64,000 nucleotides of DNA from a virus, in the IMG/VR virus record IMGVR_UViG_3300042987_003796, positions 1 through 64,000 of that record. One strand, given 5' to 3'. Below, in pieces: positions 8,383 through 17,039 of this stretch. Each line of letters opens with the position of its first letter. Within the stretch, counting starts at the first letter, position 1. The notes below the pieces were generated by a model. It was not told where the DNA came from, made no database searches, and worked only from the letters and a program-made list of their open reading frames with translations. The translations under genes were made by a program, and so were the position numbers.

Positions 8383-8397
8383 GTGTATTAGATATAT
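8383..8397 (+). promoter_or_regulatory. Weak relative of the candidate late promoter
   Basis: The segment GTGTATTAGATATAT lies 9 nt before the collagen-like fibre ATG. It shares the GTGTAT start of the late motif but diverges afterwards, so it is reported with low confidence. Confidence 0.2.
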
Positions 8398-8405
8398 TAT
8401 ATATC

Positions 8406-10313
8406 ATGGCTACTTTTAAAGATTTTTTTCTTAATGATACTCCAACCAGTGGGGATTTTCTGGTTGGATATAGTCAAGATGGTTCTGCTGAATTTAGAAC
8501 AACAATAGAACAATTAGCGAACGCTATTCGTATTAGTGGCATAAACGGCGTAGATGGAAAAAGCGCTTATGAGCTTTGGCAGCTAGCTTCTCCAGCCAAT
8601 GTTGGAGACTTAAATGGATTCTTAAATAGTTTAATTGGAGTTGACGGAAAAGACGGGATTGATGGACAAGACGGGGCCGACGGTCAGGATGGGCTTGATG
8701 GAAGAGACGGGATTGATGGACAAGACGGGATTAATGGCAAAAGTGCTTATGAACTTTGGCAGCTGGTTTCTCCAGCTAATACTGGAGATTTGGCTGAATT
8801 TTTAAATACTTTGAAAGGCGACAAAGGCGATAAGGGTGATCATGGCGATCAAGGTGATAGCGCTTATAATTTATGGCTATTAGAAGATGGAAATGATGGA
8901 AAAACTGTAACTGAATTTTTAAATAGCTTAAAGGGTGAAAAGGGCGATACTGGAAGTATACCAAATATTACTACTAGTGACGTAACGGAAGGATCTAGAT
9001 TATATTTTACAAGCGAAAGAGCTTCTGGCGCCGCTCCTGTTCAATCTGTTAATGATAAAATCGGAAATGTGGCTATAGGTATAGATGATATTCCTAATTT
9101 GTCTGATGCTCTAAATAGCAAGCAACCAACTGGAAACTATGTCGAATTAGAAAATAATTATATTCCTTCTCGTTATATTCCTGGCTCGGTTGATCAAATT
9201 GAGGAATTTTCAAGTTTTAGTGAATTGCAATTAAACATTGGATCTTCTAATGTTTTATATGTTACGACTGATAATAATAAGGTTTATAGATGGGGCGGTA
9301 CAGTTTATGTAGAAATAGTTGCTTCGCCAGGTACCACAACAGAGATTTTAGAGGGAAACAACTTGTATTTTACAAGCGAAAGAGCTAGGTTAGCTGCTCC
9401 TGTTCAATCGGTAGCTAACAGAACGGGAGATATCTCATTGATGGTTTCAGATATAACTGGTTTGAGCGATAGTTTAATATCCTCTAATGTGACGAGTTCT
9501 GAAATCGTAGCTAAACTTCCATTGGGGGTAAACGTTGGTATATATAAAAACGATTCAATCATACCTAAAGATACCCCTTTTGAAACTATTTTGCAAAATA
9601 TGTTGATAACTAGGGTTGCTTATAGTTATAAAGCGCCAACTTTATCGGTTGATTATCAGGGTTTAAATCCTGCGGCAACATACGAAGTTGGCGATACTAT
9701 AAGTTTTAATATTAATCCAACATATACTAAAAACGACGGTGGAAACTTAATAGACTTCACATATTCAAGGGCTGGTTCGTCTTTGGGAACTGGTAGTTCA
9801 TACTCGGTATCTGCGTATAAAATCGTATCAAATACTACATTTCAGGTTTCTGCAAATTACAGCGACGGTCCAATATATAATGATAATTTGGGTAATCCAG
9901 ATAATAATAACATTAAAGCTGGCACGTTGACAGCAACAAAAACAGTAAATGTTTTATATCCATATTTTTATGGAAAATCTACTACTCAGCCAACCGTTGA
10001 TAGCATAGCCGCTACTATACAAGCTGGAAACGCTACAAAAGTAATAGCCGATGCAAATGGTACAGTTTCAATAACATACAATGCAAACGCTGAGTATATT
10101 TGGTTTGCTCACCTTGCTTCTCAAACAACTAAAAAAAAGTGGTACAATACTGTTAATAACAACGGAGATATAGGCTCTGGGACAGTTTTGCAAGCTCCAG
10201 CTACGAAGTATATAAATTCACCAAGCTCAAATTGGACAAATATAGAATATAAAATATACATAGGAGCATTTGCTACTAAAACAGAAGGGGTTTTCGAACT
10301 TAGAAATTCTTGA
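8406..10313 (+). CDS. Collagen-like tail fibre
   Basis: The 635-residue protein has two Gly-X-Y tracts. About residues 78-112 are GxDGxDG units and about 138-152 are GDKGDKGDHGDQGD-type units, giving collagen-like triple-helix stems. Between and around them the module K-S-A-Y-E-L-W-Q...GDL..FLN.L recurs three times with variation. Next come two copies of a shaft module containing LYFTSERA followed by APVQSV. The C-terminal 250 residues form beta-rich sequence typical of a fibre tip. Trimeric fibre architecture follows from the collagen repeats. It probably binds a host receptor; the receptor is unknown. Confidence 0.85.
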   Translation: MATFKDFFLNDTPTSGDFLVGYSQDGSAEFRTTIEQLANAIRISGINGVDGKSAYELWQLASPANVGDLNGFLNSLIGVDGKDGIDGQDGADGQDGLDGRDGIDGQDGINGKSAYELWQLVSPANTGDLAEFLNTLKGDKGDKGDHGDQGDSAYNLWLLEDGNDGKTVTEFLNSLKGEKGDTGSIPNITTSDVTEGSRLYFTSERASGAAPVQSVNDKIGNVAIGIDDIPNLSDALNSKQPTGNYVELENNYIPSRYIPGSVDQIEEFSSFSELQLNIGSSNVLYVTTDNNKVYRWGGTVYVEIVASPGTTTEILEGNNLYFTSERARLAAPVQSVANRTGDISLMVSDITGLSDSLISSNVTSSEIVAKLPLGVNVGIYKNDSIIPKDTPFETILQNMLITRVAYSYKAPTLSVDYQGLNPAATYEVGDTISFNINPTYTKNDGGNLIDFTYSRAGSSLGTGSSYSVSAYKIVSNTTFQVSANYSDGPIYNDNLGNPDNNNIKAGTLTATKTVNVLYPYFYGKSTTQPTVDSIAATIQAGNATKVIADANGTVSITYNANAEYIWFAHLASQTTKKKWYNTVNNNGDIGSGTVLQAPATKYINSPSSNWTNIEYKIYIGAFATKTEGVFELRNS

Positions 10314-10314
10314 A

Positions 10315-12282
10315 ATGGCTATTACACTTAATGATAATTTGCAGGTACAGGCTAATAAAAATATTGATAACCGATATGGTCCATATAATAGCTTAACGCA
10401 GGCATTAACCTCCATAGCTGCTTTTCAAAGGTCAAGAGGTTTAACTGTTGGCGTTATAGAAGAGGGCTTGTTGAAAGAATATTGGTTTAAAGATGGTGTA
10501 TCCGATGCTGATTTAGTGGAAAAAAATTCAGTTAGTAAAAATTCAGTTAGTATTATTTCAAAAACTTATACAGAATTAAAAACACTAAAAGATAATTCTC
10601 AACTAATTGCGGGTCAAACTTATAAAATAACAGATTTCCAACTTAAATGGTGGAACCTTAGCATTAATGATAACACGGTCAAAACAAGCGCATATGTTGA
10701 GCCGTTAAATATTACAGCTATTGCAAATAATAAATTTTCAAACATAGCTAGTTCAGATTTATATCCACAAGATATATTATATTATGATTTTGAAGCCACC
10801 ACCTCCAGAAGTTGGGGGGGTGGTGATTCTGCTCTTAATTCGTCTCCAATTACAAATTTTAAAGGAGATATATACAGAAGAATTGATCCAATAACAGATA
10901 TTGATATTTGCTATGATTGGAGACATATAACAGTTAATTGTTGCAGACCAGATTTATCTTCAATTATAACATGGACATCTTCATTAACTGCTAAATTATA
11001 TGATGTTGTTAAATTAAACGGCAAGTTATTCATATCTATACTTGATAATAATATATATCCAACAACCAACAGCTATGCTTGGCAACCTTTCTCTGATTAT
11101 AATGAAGAATACACTTACTTTCCCACCGATGAATCTTTTGGATTGTCTATACTCAGACCACCTACAAATATTACTGATATCAACACGTTTTACAATTATG
11201 TAAATTATAATTCAAATGCTTATATTTTAAATGTGCCAGCACTCGCCTCCACAAGAGTACAAAAATATACTTTTAATAATAGTACCGAAAGCATTGGAAG
11301 TCGAGAATTTAATGGAACTAGCATAAAATTAGGTGTTGGTTCGCATAGTAATATATTTTGTGGTTATAATAAGTATATAGATCTTGGCTATGAAGCCAGA
11401 TATAATATATTCCATTATAATAATAGTAACATTTTTGCGGTTTCTAATTTTTCACAAAACATTATTAGTAATACAGTTCAAAATAATTCTTTTGGATCAA
11501 CCGTGAAATTAAACGTATTCTCATCTCAATTTATTAATAATAAATTTTTAGATACTATTGTTTATAATAAATTTAGTTTTAGACAATCAGGAAATGTATT
11601 TGATAGTCAGGTAGCTGGTAATTTTTTTAGTAGCGGTATGGATAGTAATAAGTTTGGGAGTACTGTTATAGGAAATCTAACAAGACCTTCATTTAATTTA
11701 AGTAATCTTGGCCCAGTGTATTGCGGCAACAGTTTTGGTTCATACTCTGGCGGTAACATAACACTAGGAAATTGCGTTAATAATAGTTCGTTGGATCAAG
11801 TTGCAGGAAATACTTTAGGTCCCGGGTTCGTAAACAATAAATTAGGAAATTTTCAAAAAAACGAAATAGGTCCGGGATGTATCAATAATATTTTTCCTTA
11901 TTATAGTTCTGCAAACAAAATCGGAAATGGATTTGAAGGCAATACAGCAACTCCTACTTCGAGTGCAACAGGGTATATGTATTATAATACAATTGGTCAA
12001 GAATTTCAATATAATGTTATTGGAGACAATTTTAAAATAAACGAAATAGGAACAAGAATGACAGGATGTACATTAGGAAATGTATTTAGAAAAAACAAAA
12101 TAGCTAGCGGAGATTATACATATGATTATGGCTCTCAAATGTTAAACGGTGTTGATTTTAGAACCGCTACCCATGTTGCGAACAATTATTATAAAACTAT
12201 TTTTCATAACTCCGCAGGACAAGCAAGACTAAGTTATTATAACGAAAATGATCAATTAATTATAACAGATATAACAGCATAA
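10315..12282 (+). CDS. Beta-helical fibre/tailspike-like protein, paralogue 1
   Basis: I chose the ATG at 10315, just after the previous stop, over an upstream ATG inside the previous gene; this gives 655 residues. Near residue 80 is the module SKTYTELKTLKDNSQL then YKITDFQLKWW. About residues 330-600 are dense in short units of the type GNxFxxN and N.IG..F..N, as in parallel beta-helices. The C-terminus ends with NSAGQARLSYYN. The next gene repeats both ends and the helix. A DNA block of 69 nt is identical between them. Role: receptor binding or glycan-acting spike; no catalytic motif is recognised. Confidence 0.65.
   Translation: MAITLNDNLQVQANKNIDNRYGPYNSLTQALTSIAAFQRSRGLTVGVIEEGLLKEYWFKDGVSDADLVEKNSVSKNSVSIISKTYTELKTLKDNSQLIAGQTYKITDFQLKWWNLSINDNTVKTSAYVEPLNITAIANNKFSNIASSDLYPQDILYYDFEATTSRSWGGGDSALNSSPITNFKGDIYRRIDPITDIDICYDWRHITVNCCRPDLSSIITWTSSLTAKLYDVVKLNGKLFISILDNNIYPTTNSYAWQPFSDYNEEYTYFPTDESFGLSILRPPTNITDINTFYNYVNYNSNAYILNVPALASTRVQKYTFNNSTESIGSREFNGTSIKLGVGSHSNIFCGYNKYIDLGYEARYNIFHYNNSNIFAVSNFSQNIISNTVQNNSFGSTVKLNVFSSQFINNKFLDTIVYNKFSFRQSGNVFDSQVAGNFFSSGMDSNKFGSTVIGNLTRPSFNLSNLGPVYCGNSFGSYSGGNITLGNCVNNSSLDQVAGNTLGPGFVNNKLGNFQKNEIGPGCINNIFPYYSSANKIGNGFEGNTATPTSSATGYMYYNTIGQEFQYNVIGDNFKINEIGTRMTGCTLGNVFRKNKIASGDYTYDYGSQMLNGVDFRTATHVANNYYKTIFHNSAGQARLSYYNENDQLIITDITA
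10729..10797 (+). repeat. 69-bp direct repeat, copy 1
   Basis: This block is base-for-base identical to 12497-12565 and lies at the same place in the two tandem fibre paralogues. The surrounding sequence is diverged, so the identity suggests recent gene conversion or a recombination hotspot. Confidence 0.9.
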
Positions 12283-12283
12283 T

Positions 12284-13891
12284 ATGGCTACAATTACTAC
12301 TACAGTCAATACAATTTCAAAAACTTATGCGCAATTAAAAACTTTGCGAGAATCTTCTTCTTTAACACCAGGACAATATTATAAGATAACAGATTTCCAG
12401 ACAAAATGGTGGAATCAAGCAACGCAACAAACTGGTGGGTATTTTGTCTTAACTAGCTCGGTGGTAGAACCCTTAAACGTTTTAGCAGTGGCTACGAATA
12501 AATTTTCAAACATAGCTAGTTCAGATTTATATCCACAAGATATATTATATTATGATTTTGAAGCCGTTACGAATTATGGTATGTTATATGGAACAGGCAT
12601 ATCAAACTTTAAAGGTTGGATCACAAGGAGAATAGATAGCAATAAAAATATAGATGTTTCTTTAGATTGGAGACATATAACCGTTAATTGTTGTAGACCA
12701 GATTTATCAAGTATTCCTACATGGTCTTCAACTACTACATACAATCTTTGGAGTGTAGTAAAAGTTAATAATAAATTATATTATTCGTTACAAAACAATA
12801 ATATAAACAACAATCCAGTTCCCAATCCCTCATATATAAATACGCCTACTGTTTATTGGAGGCCAATATCAGGATTTCGAGAAGGATTAACATACTTTCC
12901 TACTGATGAGCTTTTTGGTTTTTATGCTAATAAACCAGATGGGTCATATCTTGTTAACTTACCTGCTGATTCTGCTACTAGAACTCAAAAATATATGTTT
13001 GGGGTAGATGCAGAATCTGGTAATAATGCAAATTCTTTAGATGGTTATTCGAACATTACAATTCAAGGGACAGGTTGTTGGGGTAATATATTTTGCGGTG
13101 GAGGCAAGCAATTAAAGTTCGGCTCAAACTGTTATTTAAATTTACTAGCATATATGGAATCCAATATAGCAGGAGATAATTTTAGATTAAATATATTATC
13201 TAGTAACGCGAACAATAAATTTGGAGATGGGTTTGAAAATAACAGATCAACTATAGACACTGTGCATCCATCTTTTTCATTTTCAGAAAATGTGTTTATT
13301 ACTAATACCACCAATAATATTTTTCTTGGTGGAACTGTTGGCAATATTTTTGATGTATCTACTTCTTACAACCATTTTGGACCTGTTACCAGAGGAAATA
13401 AAATAGGTAGTAATTGTTTTAGCAATTTTTTTCCTCATTATCAAACAAGATATAATACACTCGCTCCTTTTTTTAATAATAATTTTATAGATTCTAATGC
13501 GGGTTTTGAAGGGAATGTGACATTAGGATCATGTCTCAGGAATATATTTAGCGGCAGTGCGGGAGATAATTTAATTGGGAATAATTTTAGAGATAATATT
13601 ATTGGTAGTGATTTTATTAAAAATCAAATTGCAGCTAATTTTATTTTCAATACAATAGGCAATTATTTTAATTGCAATATTATAGGAGACTTTAACGCCT
13701 ATAACACTATAGGACACTATTTTAGGAGAAATAATGTAAGTGCTGGGGCTATTGGGAATACTAACTTCACATCATCCACTTTAGTATATAATAATTACGA
13801 TAAAACAATATTTCTAAACTCCGCAGGACAAGCGAGATTAAGTTATTACAATTCTTCGGACGTGCAAGTAGTAACTTCGCCAACAGCTTAA
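12284..13891 (+). CDS. Beta-helical fibre/tailspike-like protein, paralogue 2
   Basis: This 535-residue tandem duplicate of the preceding gene lacks its first 75 or so residues, the part that could attach the spike to the virion. It opens directly with the SKTYAQLKTLRESSSL / YKITDFQTKWW module. It then has the shared DWRHITVNCCRPDLSSI segment and a helix of N.IG..F..N units at about 280-500. The end is NSAGQARLSYYN plus a variable tail. The pair may co-assemble, or may be alternative tips exchanged by recombination. It is only 1 nt from the previous stop and lacks a Shine-Dalgarno. Confidence 0.65.
   Translation: MATITTTVNTISKTYAQLKTLRESSSLTPGQYYKITDFQTKWWNQATQQTGGYFVLTSSVVEPLNVLAVATNKFSNIASSDLYPQDILYYDFEAVTNYGMLYGTGISNFKGWITRRIDSNKNIDVSLDWRHITVNCCRPDLSSIPTWSSTTTYNLWSVVKVNNKLYYSLQNNNINNNPVPNPSYINTPTVYWRPISGFREGLTYFPTDELFGFYANKPDGSYLVNLPADSATRTQKYMFGVDAESGNNANSLDGYSNITIQGTGCWGNIFCGGGKQLKFGSNCYLNLLAYMESNIAGDNFRLNILSSNANNKFGDGFENNRSTIDTVHPSFSFSENVFITNTTNNIFLGGTVGNIFDVSTSYNHFGPVTRGNKIGSNCFSNFFPHYQTRYNTLAPFFNNNFIDSNAGFEGNVTLGSCLRNIFSGSAGDNLIGNNFRDNIIGSDFIKNQIAANFIFNTIGNYFNCNIIGDFNAYNTIGHYFRRNNVSAGAIGNTNFTSSTLVYNNYDKTIFLNSAGQARLSYYNSSDVQVVTSPTA
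12497..12565 (+). repeat. 69-bp direct repeat, copy 2
   Basis: This block is identical to 10729-10797. The bases immediately outside differ on both sides. Confidence 0.9.
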
Positions 13892-13894
13892 AAT

Positions 13895-14182
13895 ATGAAA
13901 ACAGTAACAATAATAAAAGATGCTTATATAGACAACTCGCTTAGAGTTAGTTATTTTGATAAAAATGCAACAAAAAAAGAGTCGAGATTGAGAGACATAT
14001 CATCGTTGATGTTCTCCTTATCTGGAGAATTTCCAAAGTCGGAAGAGATATATGAAGAATTCGAAGTAACTTATGAAGATTTACTTTTTTGTGAAAGACT
14101 TAAATGGGTAAATGAAGAAAACGAATTAGATGAACAAATTGAAGCCAAGAGATTATTTTTTGAAAAAAAGATAAACAGTTAA
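13895..14182 (+). CDS. Small acidic protein after the spike genes; function unknown
   Basis: The family of this 95-residue protein is not recognised. It is charged, with a Glu-rich second half (EEIYEEFEVTYEDL) and no cysteine pairs or membrane segment. It lies 3 nt after the spike gene, so it may be a spike chaperone or cap. Its reading frame continues beyond the TAA stop for 80 more codons without interruption. The present protein may therefore be the front half of a once longer gene. Confidence 0.5.
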   Translation: MKTVTIIKDAYIDNSLRVSYFDKNATKKESRLRDISSLMFSLSGEFPKSEEIYEEFEVTYEDLLFCERLKWVNEENELDEQIEAKRLFFEKKINS

Positions 14183-14224
14183 ATTAACTTTTTTTACCGT
14201 TTAATTTCCCAAAAATATAAATCA

Positions 14225-14258
14225 GGATGTTTTTACCATTCGGTGTTTGAAAACATCC
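14225..14258 (+). other. Hairpin in the 14.2-14.5 kb gap
   Basis: GGATGTTTT at 14225-14233 pairs perfectly with AAAACATCC at 14250-14258 around a 16-nt loop. The loop contains the possible GTG start at 14243. No U-run follows. Confidence 0.5.
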
Positions 14259-14402
14259 AACAAGAAGCAAACCTTAATAAAATTAATACTCTGCCACATG
14301 ATACGTTTAATCTCAAGCTGTCAGATATCACTGATGCGGAAAGTATTAGGGCTAGGTTGAAGAATGTAGCAACCGTAGATAACGTCGGGGTTATTATTTC
14401 GG

Positions 14403-14420
14403 ACTCTCTAACTAGAGAGT
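14403..14420 (+). other. Perfect hairpin at a reading-frame end
   Basis: ACTCTCT pairs with AGAGAGT around the loop AACT, without a U-run. A sibling with loop GACT is at 45400-45415, also at a frame end. Confidence 0.5.
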
Positions 14421-14503
14421 AGTTTGATTATGTTAAATTAGTAATAAGTTTATTATCTAAACGAATAGAAGATAAATACTATAAAATAGTGTAGATATTT
14501 TCT

Positions 14504-15058
14504 ATGAGCTGTGTTTATTTTAACGATTTTATTAGATCTGTTCATGAGGAGATAGGTGAGGCTGCAGGATATTCTTATGAATATTTGGCGTACTGGTTTG
14601 CTGGAAACTATAATCTTGGCAGACTGAATACTCTTATTGATACATGCTTTTCTGGTTCATATGTAACGGGGGAGTATGGGGAGATGACAAGTTATGCTAT
14701 AACTCCAGAAATGCATTCTGAAGAAACAGCTATTTATCAAAAAATATTTGAATTAGATTTTTATAGTAAAATGGCTAGAAATACTTTGCGTGAAATATCC
14801 AGCGGTGGAGCAGACTGGATATCTTTGAGGGAGGGCGATTCCTCTATTACTAAAATAAACAAAAATGAAGTCGCAAAGAATTATAGGTCGCTTTCCCAAG
14901 ATGCTAAATTAGAACTAGATAAAATGGTGGACTCTTATCTTAAATTTAGGGCTGTGCCTCAGCAGGTTGTTGGAGATGATGCTGTTGAAGGTGGATATTA
15001 TGTTGGTCCTGGTTCATCTTATGATACTTATAGAGGAAATAGGGAAAACTTATTATAA
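14504..15058 (+). CDS. Connector-type structural protein, copy B
   Basis: This 184-residue paralogue of the 7750 product shares the GEA.GYS.EYLAYWF, SYVTGEYGE and YQKIFELDFY blocks. Its C-terminus is different: Gly/Tyr-rich and lacking the extension of copy A. It starts the run of neck genes and overlaps the next gene by one base (TAATG), so it is probably the original copy acting in head-tail joining. No enzymatic motif is visible. Confidence 0.6.
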   Translation: MSCVYFNDFIRSVHEEIGEAAGYSYEYLAYWFAGNYNLGRLNTLIDTCFSGSYVTGEYGEMTSYAITPEMHSEETAIYQKIFELDFYSKMARNTLREISSGGADWISLREGDSSITKINKNEVAKNYRSLSQDAKLELDKMVDSYLKFRAVPQQVVGDDAVEGGYYVGPGSSYDTYRGNRENLL

Positions 15059-15513
15059 TGCAAAATTTTTTTACAGCTGAGCAAAAAGCTAGTTACGAAG
15101 ACGCCTTTGAATCTTTGCACGAATCATTTGGTAGAGATGTAACTATAATAAAAGAATCTAAAAGAGTTATTATTAATACTTCCGATTCTGAATATAACTA
15201 TTTCTATTCTGATGATTCTCAATCTTCTATTGAGGAGGCTTTTGTCCCTGTATCTGGGGTTTTCAAAATGAGGGTTATGTGGCAGGATCCAAGTAAAGAA
15301 GTTTTGTCCGCAGAAAATGGAATGGATACAGTTAGACCAAAAATACATGATAATTTATGCCGCTTGAAAATGAGAAAAGAAGCCTATGATTTTATTAATG
15401 GTTATAAGCAATTTGTAGTAGATGAAAAAAAATGTGATTGGGTTGGATTTTCAAAACCTCATGGAATAATTTCTCCTCAATTTTATACTATAATACTTAA
15501 AGAGGTCAATTAG
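15058..15513 (+). CDS. Putative head-tail connector/neck protein
   Basis: The family of this 151-residue protein cannot be named with confidence. It has an N-terminal amphipathic helix (FTAEQKASYEDAFESLHESFG) followed by beta-rich sequence. No membrane segment is present. The order of small connector proteins between a duplicated connector gene and the tail tube matches siphovirus head-completion proteins. It overlaps the upstream stop by one base and ends 4 nt before the next gene, so the three genes are co-translated. Confidence 0.5.
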   Translation: MQNFFTAEQKASYEDAFESLHESFGRDVTIIKESKRVIINTSDSEYNYFYSDDSQSSIEEAFVPVSGVFKMRVMWQDPSKEVLSAENGMDTVRPKIHDNLCRLKMRKEAYDFINGYKQFVVDEKKCDWVGFSKPHGIISPQFYTIILKEVN

Positions 15514-15517
15514 ACTT

Positions 15518-16105
15518 ATGGCTGAAATAGATTATAGAAAATTAAATCTAAATATAGGTAAGTATAAGATTGTGAAATCCGCTGCTTTAGAAATAGCTGA
15601 AAGCAAACTTCAGGATTCCAAAAAAACATTGCTTGATTCGTTTTCATCTCACCCTGTTACTGTTGAGATACAAGGCGGCGCAGCTTCTAATAATATATCT
15701 GGCACTCTTGGTGGCTATGGCAATCTTTTTTCTTTTATTGGTTTTCCGTCTGGCTTGGATCCTATAGAGCCAGTTAAAAAATTAATAAATAAGATAAGAT
15801 TAATTAGAAAATCTTACGTTAAGCAAGAAAAAAATGGAATGCTTATAAGTTTTAATGTTTTATCGCCTAAATTGTCAGATTTTGAAAGCGCCTCCCCAAT
15901 ACCTTGGGCTAGTGGAAGAAGCTGGCTGAGTGGAATAGAAAAAGGAATAAGCGGACTTGGATATTTTCTTTCCAAGAGCGGATCTGGTAGATCTGAGGGT
16001 GGAGAGCAAATTAAAAATCAAATTAGACAACTTTCGTTTAAAAGGGTTTCTTATTTTTCGAAAATGTATTCCGATTTCTTCAAAAGACTTGTAAATAATA
16101 AATAA
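15518..16105 (+). CDS. Putative neck/tail-completion protein
   Basis: A central stretch of this 195-residue protein, HPVTVEIQGG then ISGTLGGYGNLFSFIGFPSG, resembles proteins next to tail-tube genes in large phages; the match is from memory. WASGRSWLSGIEKGISGLGYF lies near residue 130. Basic residues cluster at the C-terminus. A role joining the tail tube to the neck is likely from context. No catalytic motif is visible. Confidence 0.5.
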   Translation: MAEIDYRKLNLNIGKYKIVKSAALEIAESKLQDSKKTLLDSFSSHPVTVEIQGGAASNNISGTLGGYGNLFSFIGFPSGLDPIEPVKKLINKIRLIRKSYVKQEKNGMLISFNVLSPKLSDFESASPIPWASGRSWLSGIEKGISGLGYFLSKSGSGRSEGGEQIKNQIRQLSFKRVSYFSKMYSDFFKRLVNNK

Positions 16106-16107
16106 AA

Positions 16108-16956
16108 ATGAAGCCTTCTTTTATAAATGAATTATCTGCTTCTTTCATGATGTTTTTAGATCATGAGGTATGTTATAATGCAAATGGCTTTTTAAATGTA
16201 ACAAGTGGAAAACTTTATCCTTCCAATGATTTATCATTTGGAAATAAAACAGTTTATCAGTCTGAGTATAGGCAGTGGGTAGCGGATAATAGTATATCTA
16301 ATATTGGTGGGGTAGTAGCTGATTCTATTTATTATGGAAATAATACTCTTAACAAACTACAAAACGGATTACGAATTGATTATGGAATGGGAAGAGTTTT
16401 TTTAGATGAATCTTTTCCTAAAAATCTAACAAATTTAACCGCTACGTTTTCGAGAAAAGAATTTAATATATTCTTGACCTCTAAAGACGAAATGCGGCTT
16501 TTGATGGAAGATCCTAATTATTATAGGATGTTTCCTAGCGGAATGGCAAAAAATATAGAGCCATATCCTCTTATTTATGTTAAGAATTTTTATAGCGAAA
16601 ACAAGCCATTCGCGTTTGGCGGAATGGACGAGTCTGAATATGAGTTTAGATGTACAGTGTTATCTGATAATGCATTTAAATTAGATTCAATAAATTCCAC
16701 ATTACAAGATTGCGCTAGAAAAAACTTTTCGATTATTCCTTCTTCTGGAATTCCTTTTGATATCTTTGGTGATTTTAAATCTGGAGTTCAGTATGATTAC
16801 TTTAATTTATGTGGTCAATTTTCAAATAATTCTGCTTATATAGATTCTGTAAAAGTTTCTAAATTTGATGAAAGATTAAATAAAATAATAAAGGATGGAG
16901 TTTGGGGAGGATTTATTGATTTTAAAATAAAAGCATTGAGATATCCAAGGTTATAA
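16108..16956 (+). CDS. Putative tail terminator/neck protein
   Basis: This 282-residue protein has mixed alpha/beta composition and few charged clusters. It has no recognised family. It sits immediately before the tail tube gene and 2 nt after the previous neck gene, the usual place of tail terminator or tail completion proteins. It contains several aromatic-rich segments (NYYRMFPSGM, YPLIYVKNFY). Downstream, 83 bp of AT-rich DNA separates it from the tail tube gene. Confidence 0.45.
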   Translation: MKPSFINELSASFMMFLDHEVCYNANGFLNVTSGKLYPSNDLSFGNKTVYQSEYRQWVADNSISNIGGVVADSIYYGNNTLNKLQNGLRIDYGMGRVFLDESFPKNLTNLTATFSRKEFNIFLTSKDEMRLLMEDPNYYRMFPSGMAKNIEPYPLIYVKNFYSENKPFAFGGMDESEYEFRCTVLSDNAFKLDSINSTLQDCARKNFSIIPSSGIPFDIFGDFKSGVQYDYFNLCGQFSNNSAYIDSVKVSKFDERLNKIIKDGVWGGFIDFKIKALRYPRL

Positions 16957-17039
16957 AATAATATTCCCATAATTTTTTTTATGATGTAATCTAAATTATA
17001 GTTTTTAACTCTTAACAACTAATAAAATAAAATAAAAAT

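Larger units (their letters stand above)
14183..14422 (+). pseudogene. 80-codon in-frame continuation after the stop of the previous gene; possible decayed gene or GTG-started small ORF
   Basis: Directly after the TAA at 14180 the same frame stays open to a TAG at 14420-14422. It reads as protein-like sequence (for example LKLSDITDAESIRARLKN). There is no ATG; a GTG at 14243 could start a 59-residue product. The segment also holds two hairpins. It may be a remnant separated by a nonsense mutation, a readthrough extension, or non-coding leader sequence. The rest of the gap to 14503 is AT-rich with no recognisable gene. Confidence 0.35.
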
